DNA of 64,000 nucleotides from Gyromitra esculenta (lineage: Eukaryota; Ascomycota; Pezizomycetes; Pezizales; Discinaceae), in NCBI GenBank assembly GCA_038503075.1, contig JBCAML010000009.1:310001-374000 (forward strand), given 5' to 3'. The translations under genes were made by a program, and so were the position numbers. A model generated the notes under the pieces. It was not told the origin of the DNA, did no database searches, and worked only from the letters and a program-made list of their open reading frames with translations. This document shows positions 1 through 12,468 of the stretch, in pieces; positions within the stretch are counted from its first letter, which is position 1, and every line of letters starts with the position of its first letter.

Positions 1-3000
1 ATATACACCTCCGCCTATGGCACTACCTTCTCCACCACCACCTGCAGCTTTGCCTTCTCCTCCATTTCCACCTCCACCCCCGCCTGTGGCTCTGCCCTCT
101 CCACCCCCACCGCCTGCGGCTCTGCCCTCTCCGCCTCCGCCTTCACCTCCACAACCTTCAGTTCTACCTTCTCCACCTCCACCGCCTGCGGCTCTGCCCT
201 CTCCGCCTCCGCCTTCACCTCCACAACCTTCAGTTATACCCTCTTCACCCCTACCTCCATCTTCACCTGCAGCTTTACCTTCTCCACCTCCACCCTTGGC
301 TCTGCCTCCTCCTCCACCAGCACCTCCAGTAATCGCAAAGAATGAGTTAGAGCATACGGAGAAAGTGCAACTTCCATTATCATACCCGTCCCCCTCCAGT
401 AACGAACAGGATACACATTCTCCACCACCTCCGCCTCCTACCGAGACTAGAGGAGCAGAGACACCCTCGGAGAGAAGTAGTTGGAGCCCACCTCCACAAG
501 CACCAGTAAGCCAGAGGAATGACTCTTTCTCTCCACCCAGGAGAGGCAGGAATAGTCAAGGAATAGACTATGATGACAACAACTACTACGGTTATGAGCA
601 GGAAGAAAGAAGGCGAAGTCAAACTGGAAACTTCCAAAATCCTCAGTTCCACCACTCGCCCCCGCGGCAATTCTACCAAGGAGGTGAATATATAGATCAA
701 GAGTATTATCAACCGAACTATCAACAACCCCAGATTCGCCACCCGCCCCCGCAGCAAGCGTATCAACCATCGTTCACCCCCCAGTATCGACCTGCACCAC
801 CCGCATCGCCTTTCCGCGCAAACACATTCCCACTGCAGCAATCGCTACCGCCCGTCCTGTCAACTCCCTCACCACCTATCCTCTCATCTCCCTCGCCGCC
901 TTCCCCCGAGTCTGCGAAACGGCTCATTCGTCCATCAGATATCTATGCACGGATGGCCGAAGAGCGTGAAAAAGAGCGCTTCGCTGATGAAGAGGCCAGT
1001 AAAACCTTATTAACACGTGGAAGCGTAGATTTCCAAGCTGGTGGTGTCTCCATCGGTCCCTCTGGTGGTAGACTAAGCATCGATTCTCAACGTGGACATT
1101 TATCACCTGATCTCTCACAACCCCGGGTACGGGGCAGCGAACGCATGCCCGGTCTTGGAGAAAATAGGCCAGATAGCCGCCAGGGTGATAACGCAAAAAC
1201 TCTCAGTCATAGACACAGCCGGTCTGGAAGTCGCTCTCATAGTCGTTCAAGTAGTCGTGCAGAGTCGAGGAATGGTTCGAGACCTGGTTCGAGACAGGAT
1301 TTGATTGCGAGAAGCCCAAGTCCTTATCCCCCACCAACGAGCGCATTGCCGCCGGTCCCATTGCCAGCGGTCCCTGCGAGCCCGGATAGTCCGAAATACG
1401 AGGCGAAGATTGATGAGCTGTTTGCGGAACACGAGAAGAGGCAGCGAGAGGAGAGGCAGCAGGAAGAGGAGAGAGGAGCGTCGTGGAATGATGACATTCT
1501 TGCCGGCTATGGCTCCACAGAGGAGGTTGAAAATACGCCGCAGCAACCTTATTTTCATGAAGTGCCAGTAACCCACGAGCCACAGAATACTGTGTTCAAA
1601 TCTATGGTGAGGGATGCTTTTATTACGCACGACACACTACCGACACCTATATCTCCGACTGGGGATAATTTAGCTCTCCCTGGCGTAAGCAGGGCTGACG
1701 GAATCTCTCCGATTCTCTCGCAAGGGCGTTTTGGTACCATAGCCCGGTCTGATACACTACCGATTGCTCCCCCAGCACAAATGGCACCACCGCCTCCTTT
1801 GGAGAGAAGCCGGACTGAGCGCTTGATTCGGGATGAAGCCTCTGTTATTCCATCACCTAGAAACTTACTGGGTACCGAGCGTAGTGCAGGTACTATTATG
1901 CCAAAACTCGAGACCAAGGGGTCTCATGGAGAGATCGCTGAGATCACGCCAGGTACACCAGTTGTTATTCAGAATGGTACAAATCAGAAGCCACCGATAT
2001 CGATTTCTGCGGGGAATGAAGATGGGCAGATTGGCATTGAGGGGAACGGTACTGAGGACGCGGCTGATAGAAGCCCAGAAAAGGATTATTTGGAGTTGTT
2101 TTGGGGGGAGTTAGAAGATGAGCAGACTCCAGAACCTGAGAATACCCTACCAAAGGAAGGAATGCCGTATGATCCTTCGAGTTTTGGAGTTATGGGTGCT
2201 GTCCCGGCACCACGGTTCCACGTACAACATGAAGAATCAAGACAGCAGCAGCAGCAGCAGCAATTGCCATTCAATCCATCTAGTTTTGGGGTTATGGGCT
2301 CTGCGGATGCAGCTCGATATCAGTACCAAGAGAAGGACTTACCTCAGCAGCCACAGCCACAGCAGCCTTTTGATCCAGCAAGCTTTGGAGTCATTGTTTC
2401 AGCCAATCCCTCGCAGTCTCAGCCACAACGTGCGGAACAAAAGCAATACGGACAGGGACATAAGCAACAGCAACCGCCATTCGGTCCATCCAGTTTTGGG
2501 GTTGTACATCCTGCTGATTCGCTTCAGTACCCGCCTCAATCCGACAAACAATTGCCGCAGCAACCCCAATACGAACAGCAGCAGCAACAATCGCACTTTG
2601 AGCATCAGCAACCACCTCTTGGCCATTTAGCCCCGGCTGCACATAGTGATGTGGAATCTAATCGCGACAGTGTTGGCGTATTTAATTTATATGATAGTTA
2701 CTGGACACAAGAGGCGACCCCGCCGTCGCCCCCACCACCACCCCCCCCTCCTCCACCGGCGAAGAGTCCACGAAGGCCAAGCGCACCAGATCTAACAATG
2801 TTGGTACGCTTGTCTTCACCCCCGCCCGAGTCCCCCTCGCAAAGCGTTTTACAGGGGAGAAATGTTCCTCCACCGGTTACTATTCCAGATAGGGCGGCAC
2901 CATTAGAGAGGTCGGAGATGACGCCTGCGAGTGCCTTAGAGACCCCGGACAGCGAATTCATGGAGATGATGATTGCGAGAAGGCAGTTTCTGGCAAGGAC

Positions 3001-6000
3001 CCAGACTGGGCTTTCGACGCCTAACGAGAGTGAGGAGCCGAAGGAGAGCGAAGAAGAGGTAGAAAGCGGAGGAGTTGCTATAAATGGACTAGGCCATGAT
3101 GATGTTCAGAATAAAACGGGATCTCCACAGATTCCTACTAGCTCTCAGAGTGAAGGGCTCCGGGTCATTCCTCCAACTCGGATTATCGGTCCTGAAAGTG
3201 AGGGTATGGAAGTCATTACAGGTCCTACAAAAGTCGTCCGGGAGGAACCACCAGCGAAGGAAGGTGATCAGGAAGGTGATAAGACCCCGATGCAGAGCGA
3301 GTTTGCCCGGGAGTTGGTAAACCAATTTTCTCGACCACAGACATTGATGCTGAAAGATACCATGCCGATGCCTTCTGGGCTGCTAGTTATGCCGCCTATG
3401 CCACCCAAGGAAGCGGGAGAAGAGGACGTTCCTGAAGTTGTTGATTTCAGTGTGAAGGACGAAGATACAGACGATGAAGGTGCCAAAAAGGACTTGAAGG
3501 GTACGAAGAAGGCAATCGAACCTCCGTCTGGGCCTCCTGTTAGTTTAGGCATAGAAACGAGCGTGCCAGTACAGTACATGGAAGTTCAGGAGATTGCACA
3601 ACTCCGTAGTTCAGACGATCGTGTGGCGGCATACAATCATGCCCGCAAGGCGATCGGTGATCAGCAGACTGGTCTGGGGAATTGGATCAAGTACATGATG
3701 GAGGAGAATAAGGGTACTGAGCTACTACAGCTTGCTCCTGCTGAGAAGGCGAGACCGGAGACATCTAATGGAAGGAGACATCACCATATTTTGCCGGTAG
3801 CGGGTGTATCGATTCAGCAGCAGCAACACCAACACCAACAACAGCAGCAGCAGAGTGGTGTCAGGGTAGGCCAAGGAGGTGCTAGTAACGGTAGTGCGAC
3901 TCCGACACCTAGTGTAACGACAGGAAACTCGGGGATATCGAATGCTGCACAGAACGTGACGAACGCTGCACATAATATTTCCCATGCCCCAGCCGTTGAA
4001 AAGACTGTTGATAAAGCAAGAGGATTCTTTGGTAAATTTGGCAAGAAGGTATGCGCACGTGGCAATCATTCTAAGGGGGGTTTGTGAACGAAACATCATT
4101 GACATTCTGGGGTACTATAGGTTAAAGAAGGGAAAGAAAGCTACGACCAACAGCAGCCGCAGCAGCAGAAGAGATCGGCGTCGAATATGCCTCCTACTCC
4201 TCAATCACCTGCTATTTCTGCGCATTCGCCGAATATTCCTACTGGTTTTCAAAACCAAGGGTATGGTTCGCCGGTGGGACCACCGCCACCACAACAGTTG
4301 ATGCAAGGGCAAGGGCAAGGACAAGGGCAAGGACAGCAGCCGGGCTTCCAACAACCAGGTTTCCAACCGCCTATGGGACATCATCGACAGCTTTCGCAGT
4401 CACATCAGGGGCCAGTACCACCGCAAGGGTTTCAGCATGCCCAGCAAGTCCCTATGCAAAGTCCTATTCAAGTTCAGCAACGCCAACGGTATGACACACC
4501 TTTGCAGCAGGATCGGCCAGGACAGAGTGATTTCGCACAGCGAGCACAGACGGCCCAGCAACCTCAAGTGGTAATACAGGCTGTGCAGCAATCTCCGATA
4601 GCGCCAGTACCTCCACCACCACAGCAGTCCCGGCAGCCACCCATGACTTTGGGAGATCCGGGTCAATCACATAGCAGGTCTAGTAGCAGACCTAGGTCGC
4701 AGCCGCAACCTCCACAGCTTATCATCCCGGGTCAAGAGCCGCGTCCTGTAATGCCGACAGATCCACTTCTGCAGCAAGGACCAGTCCCACAGCAGGCTGC
4801 ACCTAATCCTAGTTCATATCAGCCAGGTGGTGGCCTTGGCTTGCAAATTCAACCTCCTCCAGAGTCTGCTAGATCTTCGCCACACTCACAGCTGAGTAAA
4901 CGTAGCAGTCCAACCCCACCCACCCCTACCGGGCCCGCTTCTCCGAGCCCGCCACAACAGTCACAAAACTTCCCAAAGAGGTCTGATAGTTTGTATTCTC
5001 GATCACGATTCGGGGATTCGAACACAGCCTCTCCAACGGTTCGGAGGCCTGATAGGAGTGATTCATTGTCGAGCGAAAGGGAGCAGCAACCTAGAAATGT
5101 GAGGTCCGATTCGTTATCGGGTGTACGAGAGCAGCAGCAGAAGGATGCAAGGTCTGATTTGCTGTCACGACCCCAGCAGCCAGGATATGCTCCGGCAAAA
5201 TATGCCCCTGCGAGAGCAGACTCACTGGCTTCCGCGGCCTCTACCGTGCTTACTGATGGGTTTGTTTCTCCTGTTTCTGCACATCCACATAACACGCCTG
5301 GGGGATTTGGACCCGTATATCCTTCGCCGCCGATGCAGGAAACCCGTTATGCTGGAGAGAGACGTGGGCAAAATGCGTTTGCCCCTCGTGAAGAACATCC
5401 AACTCAACAATCGCATCAGCTGCAACAGATTTCGGCACCTATGGTGAGATCGGCTTCAGACCAACCCCCGCCAGACGTTGAAGGGGGTCATCCGCCTGGC
5501 ATTGTTAGATCGCAAACTGGTTACGTGGGACCTCACCCTGATGCTTATCAGCGAAGCGGGCAACAGCAAGGGGTTGTACCAGAGCAGCAGAATCTAAGAG
5601 GCCCTTCACAACCAATATCTCACGTGCCCGGTGGCGATGACGATGACGATGACGATCTATATGCTCCGCCTCCCCCGAAGATTCAAATGCAACAACCCTC
5701 TCCGCCTCGTGGGCACCCTAGTGTAGGGCAGCAATTTTCTCCTCAGCAGTATCAACCACCGCAGATGGGGACGGGTCCAAGTAGACATCCTGGGCACTTC
5801 CCACCTCAAGAACTCGGGAAACCGCCAGGAGATCCTAGACAATTTTCTAGTCCTGGTAGATCCGATCAAGGACCTCCTCAGATGGGCTCTTTAGGTCAAC
5901 AAACTGCCCCCAAAGGTTCTTACCAAAAGCAATTTGCACCAGGAGATCCACGAGGGCAGTATCAAGGAAATCCTCAGCAATCTGGGCATCCGAGTCTGCA

Positions 6001-8129
6001 AGCGCCAGTAGAGCAGATACCATATCAAGGACCCCCCGGTACGCAACCTACTTCATATGATCCTACTCCTCAAGGGCCACCAGAAACTAGTGTTCGACGT
6101 ACCCCTTCTGGATTAATGAAGACAATAAGTGGTGTTAGCGCGCACTCGGGTTCTACGCAATATGCTGCATCTACATCTAGTTCTCAAGAAAAGAGGCGTT
6201 CTAGCTTTTTCTCAAACTTGTCGACTAAGGTAGGTGATGCTGTGAAGGAGCCTCAGCAGCAGCAACAGATCATGAGTCCTACGATAAGACAGAGCTCAGA
6301 ATCGAATGAACCGAAGATGGTGAAGGAGAGTGGAAGAAGAACGTCATTTATGACGAGAGGTAGAAAGGATAAGGATGGTAAGAAAGATAAGGGCGAGAAG
6401 CCTGGAAAGTCTAGTCATAAGAAGGGATTCTCGATCGTGGGTTTTTATTTTTTATTCTTTATCTATTGGGACTTGATACTAATTTATCCTCTAGGATGTG
6501 TTTGGGAGAACTGGTTCCATGCTTGGGAAATTGACAAAGTCGCCATCACCCACCCCAGGCACTCAGCATCAACCTCCGTCGCAACCACCACCTCCCTCGC
6601 AGCAGCAGCAATTCCAACAGCGTCAAGGGCCACCGCAACGATTGTCTTCAGACTATAGTCAGCGACCTGGACAGCATCCAAGACCTCAAAATCAGAGTGC
6701 GTTTGTTGAAAATATGAATACGCTTCATGAAGCGCAGCGTCGACCGCCTCCAGTGGGGCTGCAGGGGCGGGGAAGCCCACCAGCGGTGTCTCCTAGGACT
6801 CGATCACCGAGCAAGCAGTTACCTCAAGCTCCGTCTTACCAGCAGCCGCCTCAACAACCGCCTCAGCAGCAATTTCCTACCCGTCAATCTTCTATGACTC
6901 AACGTCAGCAGAGACCGCAGCAACCGCAGTATGAAGCGGTTCCTATTCCAAAGGGCTATGGTCGTCTTCAGGGTGAGTATCAGGCTGGATTGGAGCAGTA
7001 TGCTTACCGACCACCTCCGCAACACCAGCCGCAGCCGCAACAGCCGCAGTCGCAACACCAGCCGCAACCACCACAACAGCCGCAGCCGCAGCTACACCCA
7101 CAATTACAGCAGCAACAGCAACAGCAACAGCATTTGCAGGGGCATAAACGAGAAATCTCGAATGCAAATTCAAGCGTTAGTGGGGGGACATCTATTGATA
7201 TTCAGCCTTCACGGGCTTCGGAAAACCATGCCTCAATAGATCACCACGACGTAAGTCCAGACCTGTCACGGCAGGGAACTCTAGCGTCGCGGACACATGA
7301 GACAACCCGTTCCTTGAGTCCTCCTATCTCTGAGGAGCCTCCTCGGTCTATGACTCCTGCTTCTGAAGCGGGCCAATTTGGGCGACAGCAATCATTCCGA
7401 GAGGGAAGTCGCCCAGGCCATCAGACTCCTCCTGTTCATTTGTCACCGAGGCCATCCCTAAAAGAAGGACAAGGGCACGAGAATCAGCGATATCAACAGC
7501 CATTGCCGCTACCGCAGTCGATTGCTCAAGTCCAAGGTGGAACCATCGAATACGAGAGAGCGCCATCACCGCGTAGTATGCCGTTACCAGTTTCACCTCC
7601 ACCTCCACATCCAGCTTTCTCTCCCCCGATTATACAGATGAGGGCTGAGACGCCTGCGAATATTATAATTGAGGAGGAGATCCAGCCTAGGGTCAAAACG
7701 CCATCTCCACCCACTCCGCCTCCTAAAGTAGAAATCGAAAGGCCAGTTGAGCATGTGAATAAGCAGAAAGGAAAAGAGATTGAATCGTCCCCTGGCTCTG
7801 GATCTTCTGGACAAATTAGCGAAGGGTCGGGTGTAAGAATTGCATCGCCTGTTCCGCCACCATCTGCATCAGCTAGTGCGTCGTCACCACCTCCACTTGT
7901 TGAAGAGAAACTGGCAACACCGAATCCGCCAGCAGCGCCGAAGCAAGAGAAGTCAGATACTGAGAAAGAGGCGGTAGATTTCTCGACGGAAAAGATTGCG
8001 GTGAACTTGGATTTATATGGGCCAAGCACGAAGAAGGGTGATGGAGAGGATAGCGAAGATGAGTATATTATGAGTTCGACGGCGTATCCAGGACAGGCTT
8101 GGGAGCCGAGTTATTACGGGTGGTCATGA
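1..8129 (+). CDS. Giant proline/glutamine-rich disordered protein, 5' partial
   Basis: The reading frame is open from base 2, so the true start lies upstream of the window. Three exons fit: ..4048, 4121-6436 and 6495-8129, with introns of 72 and 58 nt. Both introns are phase 0, and TACTAAT precedes the second acceptor. About 2,665 residues are visible and almost all look disordered: proline runs (PSPPPP) at the N-terminal side, long Gln runs, Ser/Arg-rich stretches, and a DDDDDD run near 5636-5656. Four copies of a P-x-x-P-[SA]-S-F-G-V motif lie at 2162-2515. Short basic/aromatic patches occur at exon joins (GFFGKFGKK; SIDVFGRTGSMLGKL). The C-terminus is acidic and ends GQAWEPSYYGWS. I do not recognise the family and see no catalytic domain. 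A scaffold or tether role would fit the composition, but that is a guess. Confidence 0.85.
2162..2515 (+). repeat. Four-copy PSSFGVM repeat inside the disordered protein
   Basis: Four coding copies of a motif close to P-[YFG]-[DNG]-P-[SA]-S-F-G-V-[MIV] begin near 2162, 2264, 2366 and 2474. Gln-rich linkers of about 30 residues separate them. Spacing is regular (about 102-108 nt). The motif core is conserved while the linkers drift, as expected of repeated binding motifs in a disordered chain. Confidence 0.8.
4301..4338 (+). repeat. Coding (CAAGGG/A)n tandem repeat
   Basis: Hexamer units CAAGGG or CAAGGA are repeated five to six times and encode an alternating Gln-Gly run within exon 2 of the disordered protein. 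Such tracts are prone to length change by slippage. Confidence 0.75.
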
Positions 8130-8733
8130 GTGGAGTGAGTTGGGAGAAGTCGGCAGAAGGTGTTTAAAGATATGGGTGTGGAAGTTTCGGGCAGAAGGGT
8201 TGATAAGGGAGAGTTGTGGAGTTCCTTTACGTTTACAGTGTTTTAGGATTACGAGAGTGAGTTTTGAGCGATGGCTTTAATGCCCATTATTAATGGTTGT
8301 CTTTTTTCTTGTGTCTCTATTCTTTCTTTCCTTTCTTTCAGCTTTTATGTAGCCGTCGTTCGGCTTGGTTTTGTGATACCGGATACCTTATGTCGGTAAA
8401 CCAAAAGCGGGTTAAACTTTTTAGTGTAATTTCTAAGCGGAATGATCTTTCCATTTTTCCTATTTCCTCTATGCCTGCGTTTCTCGGCGCAGAAACTACT
8501 GATTAATAGCTCAGTTTTCGTTCATCTCTTTAACATGTAGTTCTGTATCTAGTGTCCGCATCTGCTGCGCTTTCTGCAAGCTTCTTTTTGGCCATTTATC
8601 CTTGAGTTATCTTCTAAAAAATATTACAATTTCAATTATCTATTCAATACATTTTGAACGCCAGCGCTACCCCGTACTTCAGGAATCCCCCTTACAGAAA
8701 AATAAGAATATCAATTAAAAAAATACATATGCA
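8130..8733. other. Convergent 3' intergenic region
   Basis: These 604 bases separate two convergent genes and should hold both 3' UTRs. There are T-rich and CTTT-rich runs near 8300-8345 and an AATATTACAATTT-like A/T-rich stretch near 8620. I see no coding signal. Confidence 0.6.
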
Positions 8734-9705
8734 TTAGTTAAGGGCATTCAGAGCCTGAGCTAATGTGCCGCGAATCTTAGTAAACTTGCCAACCTGCTTC
8801 TCACAGTTTACAAGCAAAGTTATTGTCTCTACGTCTAGTTCAGCCTTTCTCTCAATCAGAAGCATGACAATCGCTTCCCGTTGGCGCCGATTCGCAGCGA
8901 TGCGCTTCTCAAAGGAGTATTCGCGAATCAGCTCGACTAGTGCGTAATAAAGAGCTGTGCGATTAGCTGCGTCTTGGGCGTCGATATCAACTCCTCTCTC
9001 CAGAAACAGCTGAGCCACCGCCGCCGGTTTCTGCGTTCGCTCAACCACAAAATGGAGCACCGTCCTCCCTTTATGGTCCTTGGCCGCGACATCGACGTCG
9101 TCCAAACTCCCCAACAGTACTTGCACCATTTCTAGAGTTCCATACTCCGCAGCCCAACGCAGCACTGGGTGCAGCTGTCTGTGCGATTGCGGGATGATGC
9201 TAGCCCCGTTCTCTAAAAGCAGCTTGACAACCGGTGTTCTGACCCGTCTCACTGCTAGGTCGATGGGGGTAGCTCCAGTTAGGTTCTTGAGGTTGACGTT
9301 GGCTCCCTGCTTCAGCAGTAGCTTGACAAGGTTTATATCCCCGCATGCCGCCGCCACATGAAGCGCCGATTCTCCGTTGTGGTCCGTGGTGTCTATTTTG
9401 GCTCCAGTCTCGAGCAGCAGCTTGACCATTGTTTCGTCGCCACGACGTGACGCATAGATCAGCGGTGCTGCGAATGTTGATGACAGATTGCGTGCCCACA
9501 CAAGACCTTGTTTGTGGAAAAGAGGAGCAAGGAGGAAGGCGAGGTGACGGTTAACCCTGACGAGAGAGCTAAGGTCTCTGGGGTCTAGACACTCAGCGAT
9601 CAGAAGGATTAATTCATTTGGCAAGCTGGTAAGCAGTCTAGCTGCAGACAACGGGGTGAAAAGGGTTATGATGGTATCGACGAATTTGCGGCTGAGGGAT
9701 TGCAT
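8734..9705 (-). CDS. F-box and ankyrin-repeat protein
   Basis: Single-exon gene of 323 residues. Residues about 25-65 form an F-box (LPNELILLIAECLDPRDLSS, then a conserved VNRHL), which would dock on Skp1 in an SCF ubiquitin ligase. From about residue 75 there are five to six ankyrin repeats with recognisable G-x-[ST]-A-L-H-x-A-A and V-K-L-L-L-x-x-G-A-x-[IV] signatures, for example GESALHVAAACGD. The repeats would present a substrate, which cannot be named. The family is large and variable in filamentous ascomycetes. The ATG at 9705 is chosen because the F-box begins soon after it and A/T-rich DNA lies upstream. No frame break is seen. Confidence 0.85.
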   Translation of the reverse strand: MQSLSRKFVDTIITLFTPLSAARLLTSLPNELILLIAECLDPRDLSSLVRVNRHLAFLLAPLFHKQGLVWARNLSSTFAAPLIYASRRGDETMVKLLLETGAKIDTTDHNGESALHVAAACGDINLVKLLLKQGANVNLKNLTGATPIDLAVRRVRTPVVKLLLENGASIIPQSHRQLHPVLRWAAEYGTLEMVQVLLGSLDDVDVAAKDHKGRTVLHFVVERTQKPAAVAQLFLERGVDIDAQDAANRTALYYALVELIREYSFEKRIAANRRQREAIVMLLIERKAELDVETITLLVNCEKQVGKFTKIRGTLAQALNALN

Positions 9706-11061
9706 CGGGGAGCAGGTTTTTTCTTATTTTTTTATTTTTTTATTTTTAAGGACTATTAGGAGTAAAACTAAATGTGTTAGAAAATCGATATTTATGCAGC
9801 TGTTTTGACGAGAGCAGCACTTACTGGGAATAGCCGGGCCCACGGAAGGGGTTGCTCACCTTGTTAATTCGCTCAGCCAGCGGGTGTGATTGATTGACGG
9901 GGGTTCCGTGCCAGGCAGGAGGTGCGGTGTGTGCGGCCAAGCTATCACAACAAAACGCAACTGCCCCTTTCTGGAAACCCTAACCCATAAATCACTGTTC
10001 CGTTCGACTGAAGACACGAAGCCGACAGAAGCTCGTTAAATAAATAACACGATAGGGACATTGAAATGGCAGATATCTCGTGATTATGAGTCAGTTATGC
10101 CCGGCGTGCATTAAAATTGAAAAACAATTGGTGTGCCAAGCTTAATCGGGTTTCTGATGGGGTTAGGTGCTGGATGAGAGATGCTTTAGTGTCATATGGC
10201 CATGAACGATATATGTCCCGAAAAATGTGAAGTGTAGACTACCTATATAGGAAGACTATTTGTTGAGGTACAAATCCCTTGGTTAACCAATAATTCTGCA
10301 ACTTACGCGTGATCTGAGGTTGGCAGACCCACAGATTCCAGAGGATGAATAACTGCATGTAGTGTAAAGTTCACTCCTTGATGTGCAATGTTTTCAAACT
10401 AAAGCAAATAGGAAGATTAGTTTGAAATTATTAACATTGCTTAGTCAGATTCCCCAGAACCACTATTTCCCAGTTGCCAGCTACTAATATTAGGAATGAG
10501 GCAAATCCTAATAGGCTATCCATATATTAGAAGGCATATTTTCTCCAATTAGTAGGCTTCAGCTCACCCACTTCAGTTTACGATAGGGGTTCCTTAGAAC
10601 CCCATAATACCCGACATATGTTACAGGATCCGGATAAGCGAAATAGTAATACTTAGATGCCAAGTCATATTATCCCAAAGTACAAGCCAGCAGATGATTG
10701 CGATGTGTTTGATGCGTCAAAGCCTCACTTATAATATCAAGAAACTTGGAGCTATACGGATCCCATCACTAGTATCCACGTGATTATTGAAAGTTTAGTC
10801 CCCAGTGATGAGAGGAGTGGGTGATCCTACGTCTTAGGGTCGGTATCCCTTTTGACGTAGGATTCTATCTTTCTCCAGGGTTAGGTGTCTTTCGAACGCA
10901 ACTGAACTTCATTAATTGAGCACGTGTTGAAAATGATTAGTCATAAAGCAGCTGCGTAATCTCAGCTTTGGGCTCCTGTCTTCTATTTCCAAATCATTAC
11001 CACCGAAAAATTCGCTCGAACTAGGCAATTATAAACCCTACGATAACCTGCAACATCGATA
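9706..11061. other. Intergenic region, divergent promoters, with a strong hairpin
   Basis: No coding signal in 1,356 bases. The region holds the divergent promoters of the F-box gene and the kinase-like gene. A long T/A run (TTTTTTATTTTTTTATTTTT type) lies just upstream of the F-box ATG, and a 40-nt imperfect palindrome lies at 10824-10863. CACGTG occurs near 10779 and 10921. Confidence 0.6.
10824..10863. repeat. 40-nt hairpin (10-bp outer stem plus AGGG/CCCT inner stem)
   Basis: ATCCTACGTC at 10824-10833 is the exact reverse complement of GACGTAGGAT at 10854-10863. Inside it, AGGG (10836-10839) pairs with CCCT (10847-10850) around a 7-nt loop. It lies about 200 bp upstream of the kinase-like gene. 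It may be a remnant of a small inverted-repeat element or a cruciform; no target duplication is seen. Confidence 0.6.
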
Positions 11062-12468
11062 ATGCCTTTCAAACAACCGGGTCTCGTATGGAGTCCCGGC
11101 CTCACCCACCCAGTCCCAAAATGGACCATAGAACCCAAAATCGACACTATCAGATCCCTCTTCCGGAAGCACCTCGATTTAGACGAAGATGTAAGAATCG
11201 ACGTTGAATTCTTGAGTGACGGCACTTTCAATAAGTCGTATACAATCTCGCCCGCAGATCGGGTCAAGCACTACGTTTTTCGTGTCTCACTTCCGGTGGA
11301 ACCATTCTACAAGACCGAGAGCGAGGTTGCGACACTATCATACGTTCGCTCTCACACCCTGATTCCAGTTCCACGCATATTGGGCTTTGACGCATCGTTA
11401 GAAAACGAGCTTGGTTTCGAGTGGATATTGATGGAAAAAGTAGAAGGAATCATGCTGGACGAGATTTGGAAGGGTTTATCGAAAACCATCAAGATTTCAA
11501 TAACGAAAGAGATTGCGGGATATATTTGTCAGTTACGGGAGCAGTGTCAGTTTAAGGCAATGGGGAATCTCTATCACCGGAAGGCGCTGGAGAAAATGGT
11601 GTCTCGGGATAAAATTGTCAAGATTGATGGCGACCGCGGTGCGCTCTTTGCTGTTGGCCCGATTGTATCCGCGTTTTTCTTCTCAGGTCGACGGGTTCGA
11701 ATAGCAGGAGATAGGGGCCCATTTTTCTCGGACCGTGACTACATGGAATCTCACATCCGGCTTGAGCTGGACGATATGGCTTTATTGCTAAAAAGCCAAC
11801 CCTCCGAAGACAGAGAGTCAACGCGAAATCAAAACGAAGATAATGTAGTCGAATACGATGAAGATTTAGCTCAAGACGCATCCGAGATAAGGCAATCTTG
11901 CTTTGATTTGCTTTCTCTACTTCCAAATATTCTCCAGGAGACTCCGCCCTCTATATTGAGTCCCGCTGGTCAGAAGACCTCCAACGAAAACGAAAATGCT
12001 CATAATCGCCACAGGTTCGTCTTACACCACGATGACCTCTCGCTATCAAACATCCTCGTGGACCCCAAAACCCACCGGATTACTGGTATCATCGACTGGG
12101 AGTGCGCGAGCATCCACCCTCGTTGGCAGGAGGAAACATACCCAAGGTTTCTCGCGGGACCTGACGTTGACGAAGAGCCCTCGCCTTTCCAGGACAAGGA
12201 CGAAGAGAAAGAGTTCCTTATGGAACATAAGCAGAATTTGGAAAAGATGGAACTAAGAGCGGTATTTGACCAAGTCATGGCGAATCGGATGAGCTGGGAT
12301 CGTAGTCATGGGGATATGTATTGCGATGACGACGGGTTGATGGGGATCCGGAAAAAAGAGTTTATGGAGCACCTGATGCTTGTGGAATTTTCAACTAAAG
12401 CGGTCAAACGATGGATTTCAAACCTCAAAGACGCGATTGAGCAGGGGGCGTCCGAGGAAGAGGATTGA
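11062..12468 (+). CDS. Aminoglycoside-phosphotransferase-family (APH-like) kinase
   Basis: Single-exon gene of 468 residues with a protein-kinase-like APH fold. The catalytic loop HDDLSLSN lies at residues 323-330 (D325 as the candidate base, N330 as a metal ligand). IIDWE follows, with metal-binding D345 in the usual DWE/DFE place. The N-terminal half has the family pattern: a glycine-poor nucleotide loop (SDGTFNKSY), a FRVSLP segment likely carrying a lysine-equivalent, an E-x-E-V-A helix, and WILMEKVEG as the hinge. GPFFSDRDYM precedes the catalytic lobe. This family is greatly expanded in filamentous ascomycetes and mostly uncharacterised. Antibiotic resistance should not be assumed, and the substrate is unknown. 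The neighbours give no clear context. Confidence 0.85.
   Translation: MPFKQPGLVWSPGLTHPVPKWTIEPKIDTIRSLFRKHLDLDEDVRIDVEFLSDGTFNKSYTISPADRVKHYVFRVSLPVEPFYKTESEVATLSYVRSHTLIPVPRILGFDASLENELGFEWILMEKVEGIMLDEIWKGLSKTIKISITKEIAGYICQLREQCQFKAMGNLYHRKALEKMVSRDKIVKIDGDRGALFAVGPIVSAFFFSGRRVRIAGDRGPFFSDRDYMESHIRLELDDMALLLKSQPSEDRESTRNQNEDNVVEYDEDLAQDASEIRQSCFDLLSLLPNILQETPPSILSPAGQKTSNENENAHNRHRFVLHHDDLSLSNILVDPKTHRITGIIDWECASIHPRWQEETYPRFLAGPDVDEEPSPFQDKDEEKEFLMEHKQNLEKMELRAVFDQVMANRMSWDRSHGDMYCDDDGLMGIRKKEFMEHLMLVEFSTKAVKRWISNLKDAIEQGASEEED

Noticed and set aside
7526..8029. 167-codon minus-strand open frame rich in Gly and Ser
   Set aside because: Antisense of the Pro-rich end of the giant disordered protein; no independent coding signal.
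11062..12468. Antibiotic-resistance phosphotransferase
   Set aside because: Only the fold signature is present. Fungal APH-like proteins are a large family with unknown substrates.
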